Program-made: the position numbers and the translations under genes
Notes under the pieces: generated by a model
What the model was told of the DNA's origin: nothing
The model's input: only the letters and a program-made list of their open reading frames with translations
Databases searched by the model: none
Part shown: piece by piece, positions 5,298 to 7,475 of the stretch
Layout: each line of letters starts with the position of its first letter
Position numbering within the stretch: position 1 is the first letter of the stretch
Assembly (NCBI GenBank): GCA_030642425.1
Contig: DAOWNU010000092.1
Span: 1-7,475, forward strand
Length of the DNA: 7,475 nucleotides
Source: a bacterium
Lineage (GTDB): Bacteria; UBP14; UBA6098
Direction: 5' to 3'

Positions 5298-7100
5298 ATG
5301 AAAATACTCGAGGGAACGGGCGTTTCGCCCGGAATAGGGATAGCACCGGCTTATATTGTCGAACGGGGCGAGATTGTTATCGATGAAGAGTTTATCGCAC
5401 CCGAAAAAGTTGTAGGGGAGATCGAACGGTTTCGCGCATCGATCCTGAAATCGAAAGAGCAGCTTGCCCGCTTGCAGGCCTCTGTGGCCAAAGCGATGGG
5501 CGACGACACTGCCGGAATTATCGAGGCCCAGCTAATGCTCGCCTCCGATGTTTCCGTGATCGATGAAACAGAGAAGATAATTAAGAAGAAACTGCTAACC
5601 GCGGAATCCGCTTTCGATATCGTCCTGCAAAGGAATATCGAAGCTTTGCAGGCTATCGAAGACGCCCTGATGGCGGACAGGGTTCACGACCTGCGCGACA
5701 TTCGCAAGAGAGTGTTGATAAACCTGTTGGAACTGTCTCATCATACAATTCACGAAGTCCCGGAGGACCGTATCCTCGTTATCCAGCATCTCGCGCCCTC
5801 CGAAACGGCGCACCTATTTCACAATAAATTCGTGGGGATCGCGCTGGAAATGGGCGGAACGACCTCGCATGTCGCTATTATGACACGAACAATGGAGATC
5901 CCGTGTGTCCTGGGCCTCGACGGAATAACCGAACATATCCCATCCGGGAAAAGGGTGATTATCGACGGCACGAACGGCAAAGTAATTATCGATCCCGATG
6001 AAAAAGTTCTCGCGGAATACCGCGCGCTAAAAAATGCGAGAGAAAAACGGCGGGAGTGGATAGATCGTTTTATAGATAAACCCGCAGTTACAAAGGACGG
6101 GCATAAATTATTGGTCGGGGCCAATATGGAGTTGCCCGAAGAGGTCGAGTCCGTCCTGAAATACCGCTCGGACGGCGTCGGCCTTTTCCGAACCGAACTG
6201 ATATATACAGATACAAAAAACCTCCCGGACGAGGAAAAGCAAACACGGATATATCAAACACTGGCGGACAAAATCGCCCCGAAATCGGCCATTATTCGCA
6301 CGTTCGATATCGGCGGGGATAAATTCACCGAGATTCTGGGCAAAACCTTCGAGCAGAATCCCTTTCTCGGATGGCGGGCGATTCGTATCGGGTTGTCCAA
6401 GCCCTGGATATTGAAAACACAACTGAGAGCCATTCTTCGTGCGGCGTATAAACGGAATATCAAGATCATGTTTCCGATGATTTCCAATATAGACGAGGTG
6501 AAACAAGCAATCGGGTTGATAGAAGAATCGCGCGAGGAACTGCACAATAAAGGTATCCCATGTTCGGATAATCTCGAGGTCGGGGTGATGATCGAAATCC
6601 CGAGCGCCGCTCTTCTTGCGAGAGAGATCGCCAAAAAGGTGGACTTTTTCTCGATAGGAACGAACGATCTGATCCAATACACTCTCGCGGTTGACAGGGG
6701 AAATCAATATGTTCGCAACCTTTACCAGAGCTATAACCCGGCGGTCTTAAAGCTGGTGAACCACACGATCAAACAGGCGCACGCCGGAGGTATTTGGTGC
6801 GGAATATGCGGCGAACTTGCCGCCGACCCGAGAGCGACTATTATGCTGGCCGGTATGGGGATCGACGAGATGTCGGTCAACCCGCCTTCGGTTCCGAAGA
6901 TTAAGGGCGTTATACGGTCTATTACAATTAAGGACGCGCGCCGGGTCGCCGAAGAGTGCCTGCATTTCTCGACTCAGGACGAGGTTCTCGGATACCTTAA
7001 TAATATGGCACGCGAACTTCTGCCCGAAGAATTTTTCGACGGCTATACTTGCTGCGCAGACCGGCGCAAAACGAAACGCGGCGGTTCCAAATCTCGATAA
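5298..7100 (+). CDS. ptsI: Phosphoenolpyruvate-protein phosphotransferase (PTS enzyme I)
   Basis: This cytoplasmic enzyme takes phosphate from phosphoenolpyruvate onto a histidine and passes it to HPr, the first step of the phosphotransferase system. All core features are present. The N-terminus is VSPGIGIAPAYI. The phospho-histidine is His191 in GGTTSHVAIMTRTMEIP. The PEP-binding barrel has GVGLFRTE (Arg298), DIGGDKF (337-343), NPFLGWRAIR (354-363), MIEIPSAA (Glu432), GTNDLIQYTLAVDR (Asn456-Asp457, Arg467) and the catalytic cysteine Cys504 in CGICGELA. At 600 residues it is about 25 longer than usual (570-575). The extra tail, from about residue 575, contains Cys585-Cys586 and a basic end. 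AGGGAAGGA lies upstream of the ATG. No ptsH lies in the window, so HPr must be encoded elsewhere. I see no convincing promoter or terminator in the 159 bases before it, so partial readthrough from the cassette is possible. It may serve sugar uptake or a regulatory phosphorelay. Confidence 0.96.
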   Translation: MKILEGTGVSPGIGIAPAYIVERGEIVIDEEFIAPEKVVGEIERFRASILKSKEQLARLQASVAKAMGDDTAGIIEAQLMLASDVSVIDETEKIIKKKLLTAESAFDIVLQRNIEALQAIEDALMADRVHDLRDIRKRVLINLLELSHHTIHEVPEDRILVIQHLAPSETAHLFHNKFVGIALEMGGTTSHVAIMTRTMEIPCVLGLDGITEHIPSGKRVIIDGTNGKVIIDPDEKVLAEYRALKNAREKRREWIDRFIDKPAVTKDGHKLLVGANMELPEEVESVLKYRSDGVGLFRTELIYTDTKNLPDEEKQTRIYQTLADKIAPKSAIIRTFDIGGDKFTEILGKTFEQNPFLGWRAIRIGLSKPWILKTQLRAILRAAYKRNIKIMFPMISNIDEVKQAIGLIEESREELHNKGIPCSDNLEVGVMIEIPSAALLAREIAKKVDFFSIGTNDLIQYTLAVDRGNQYVRNLYQSYNPAVLKLVNHTIKQAHAGGIWCGICGELAADPRATIMLAGMGIDEMSVNPPSVPKIKGVIRSITIKDARRVAEECLHFSTQDEVLGYLNNMARELLPEEFFDGYTCCADRRKTKRGGSKSR

Positions 7101-7107
7101 TCTATAT

Positions 7108-7475
7108 TTAGAACGGAACGTCGTCCTCGGTTCCGGGGCCGGAGGCTTCCGGCTCCGCCGGTGAAGGTTTAGGCGTTCCCGAAGCGGCTGGCCTGCTCTC
7201 GCCACCGTCATTTCTATCGCTCCAATCGAGTTTCTTGATGGTCCACGCATTAATATCCACATTAACACGCTTCATACCGTTCTTATCCTCCCATGTCCTC
7301 TTCTTTATTTCACCCTCGACAAAAACGAGATTGCCCTTTTTAATATACTCCGAGACAAATTCCGCCGTCTTCCCCCAGCATACGACGTCATGCCACGTTG
7401 TTTCCTCCTGGAGATTGCCCTCTTTGTCGCGCCATTTACTGTTCGTTGCTACGGAGAAATTCGTAACAGCCTTTC
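7108..7475 (-). CDS. ssb: Single-stranded DNA-binding protein, N-terminus missing at the right edge
   Basis: The minus-strand frame is open from the edge to TAA at 7110-7108 and gives 121 residues plus a partial codon. It shows the second half of the SSB OB-fold: VTNFSVATNSKWRD, then ETTWHDVVCWGKTAEFVSEY, GNLVFVEGEIKKRTWEDKNG and KRVNVDINAW. A glycine/proline/serine-rich linker follows, ending in EDDVPF. That acidic tip with terminal Phe recruits replication and repair partners in bacterial SSBs. The protein coats single-stranded DNA during replication, repair and recombination. Perhaps 20-25 N-terminal residues lie outside the window. It converges on ptsI with seven bases between the stop codons, so any terminator for either gene must lie inside the other. 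Within its linker, GCCGGA (7138-7143) and TCCGGC (7148-7153) form a perfect six-base stem. Confidence 0.96.
   Translation of the reverse strand, partial: KAVTNFSVATNSKWRDKEGNLQEETTWHDVVCWGKTAEFVSEYIKKGNLVFVEGEIKKRTWEDKNGMKRVNVDINAWTIKKLDWSDRNDGGESRPAASGTPKPSPAEPEASGPGTEDDVPF

Noticed and set aside
6108..6707. Minus-strand open frame of 199 codons
   Set aside because: It is antisense to the conserved PEP-binding domain of ptsI, with no recognisable motif, ribosome site or promoter of its own.
6747..7268. Minus-strand frame of 173 codons and plus-strand frame at 6817-7164
   Set aside because: Both overlap the end of ptsI and the end of ssb in other frames. Both real genes are clear from conserved motifs such as CGICGELA and the EDDVPF tail.

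Overview
The window carries six protein-coding regions, two of them cut by the window edges. In order: a secreted protein with a C-terminal YPNPFN sorting-type motif (minus strand, cut at the left edge), the signal peptide peptidase SppA (minus), an unrecognised 110-residue protein and a PD-(D/E)XK-type nuclease candidate (plus, overlapping by ATGA), PTS enzyme I (plus), and single-stranded DNA-binding protein (minus, cut at the right edge). I see no tRNA, rRNA, CRISPR array, transposase or integrase.

Organism: a bacterium. The YPNPFN...ITI segment near the C-terminus of a signal-peptide protein with propeller-like repeats is typical of extracellular proteins of the Fibrobacterota-Chlorobiota-Bacteroidota group and neighbouring candidate phyla such as Cloacimonadota, WOR-3 and Marinimicrobia. 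The window also holds several short palindromic repeats of kinds I associate with such genomes. This placement is inference; no marker here fixes the phylum.

Layout. Bases 1-1241 encode the secreted protein. Bases 1242-1558 have no gene I accept, but are dense in structure: a two-hairpin repeat ending nine bases from the secreted protein's start codon, an AT-rich stretch, a second palindromic repeat, a Rho-independent terminator for sppA and a further perfect hairpin touching the sppA stop codon. sppA (1559-3292) has a good ribosome site and a TTGACA/TATCCT promoter. A separate divergent promoter, TTGTCA-17-TATAAT, drives the two-gene cassette (3619-5138) after a leader of about 115 bases. 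ptsI (5298-7100) follows 159 bases later on the same strand with no clear terminator or promoter between. ptsI converges on ssb with only seven bases between the stop codons.

How the parts relate. sppA, ptsI and ssb are unrelated housekeeping genes: membrane clearance of signal peptides, phosphoenolpyruvate-dependent phosphotransfer, and DNA replication or repair. The AT-rich cassette with its own promoter looks like an accessory insertion between them. Its second gene carries a plausible nuclease core (Glu30, Asp80, Glu93-Ser-Lys95) fused to an unrecognised C-terminal half. Its first gene is translationally coupled and matches nothing I know. This pair is the best candidate in the window for an undescribed system, perhaps defence or a restriction-like function, though that role is inference only.
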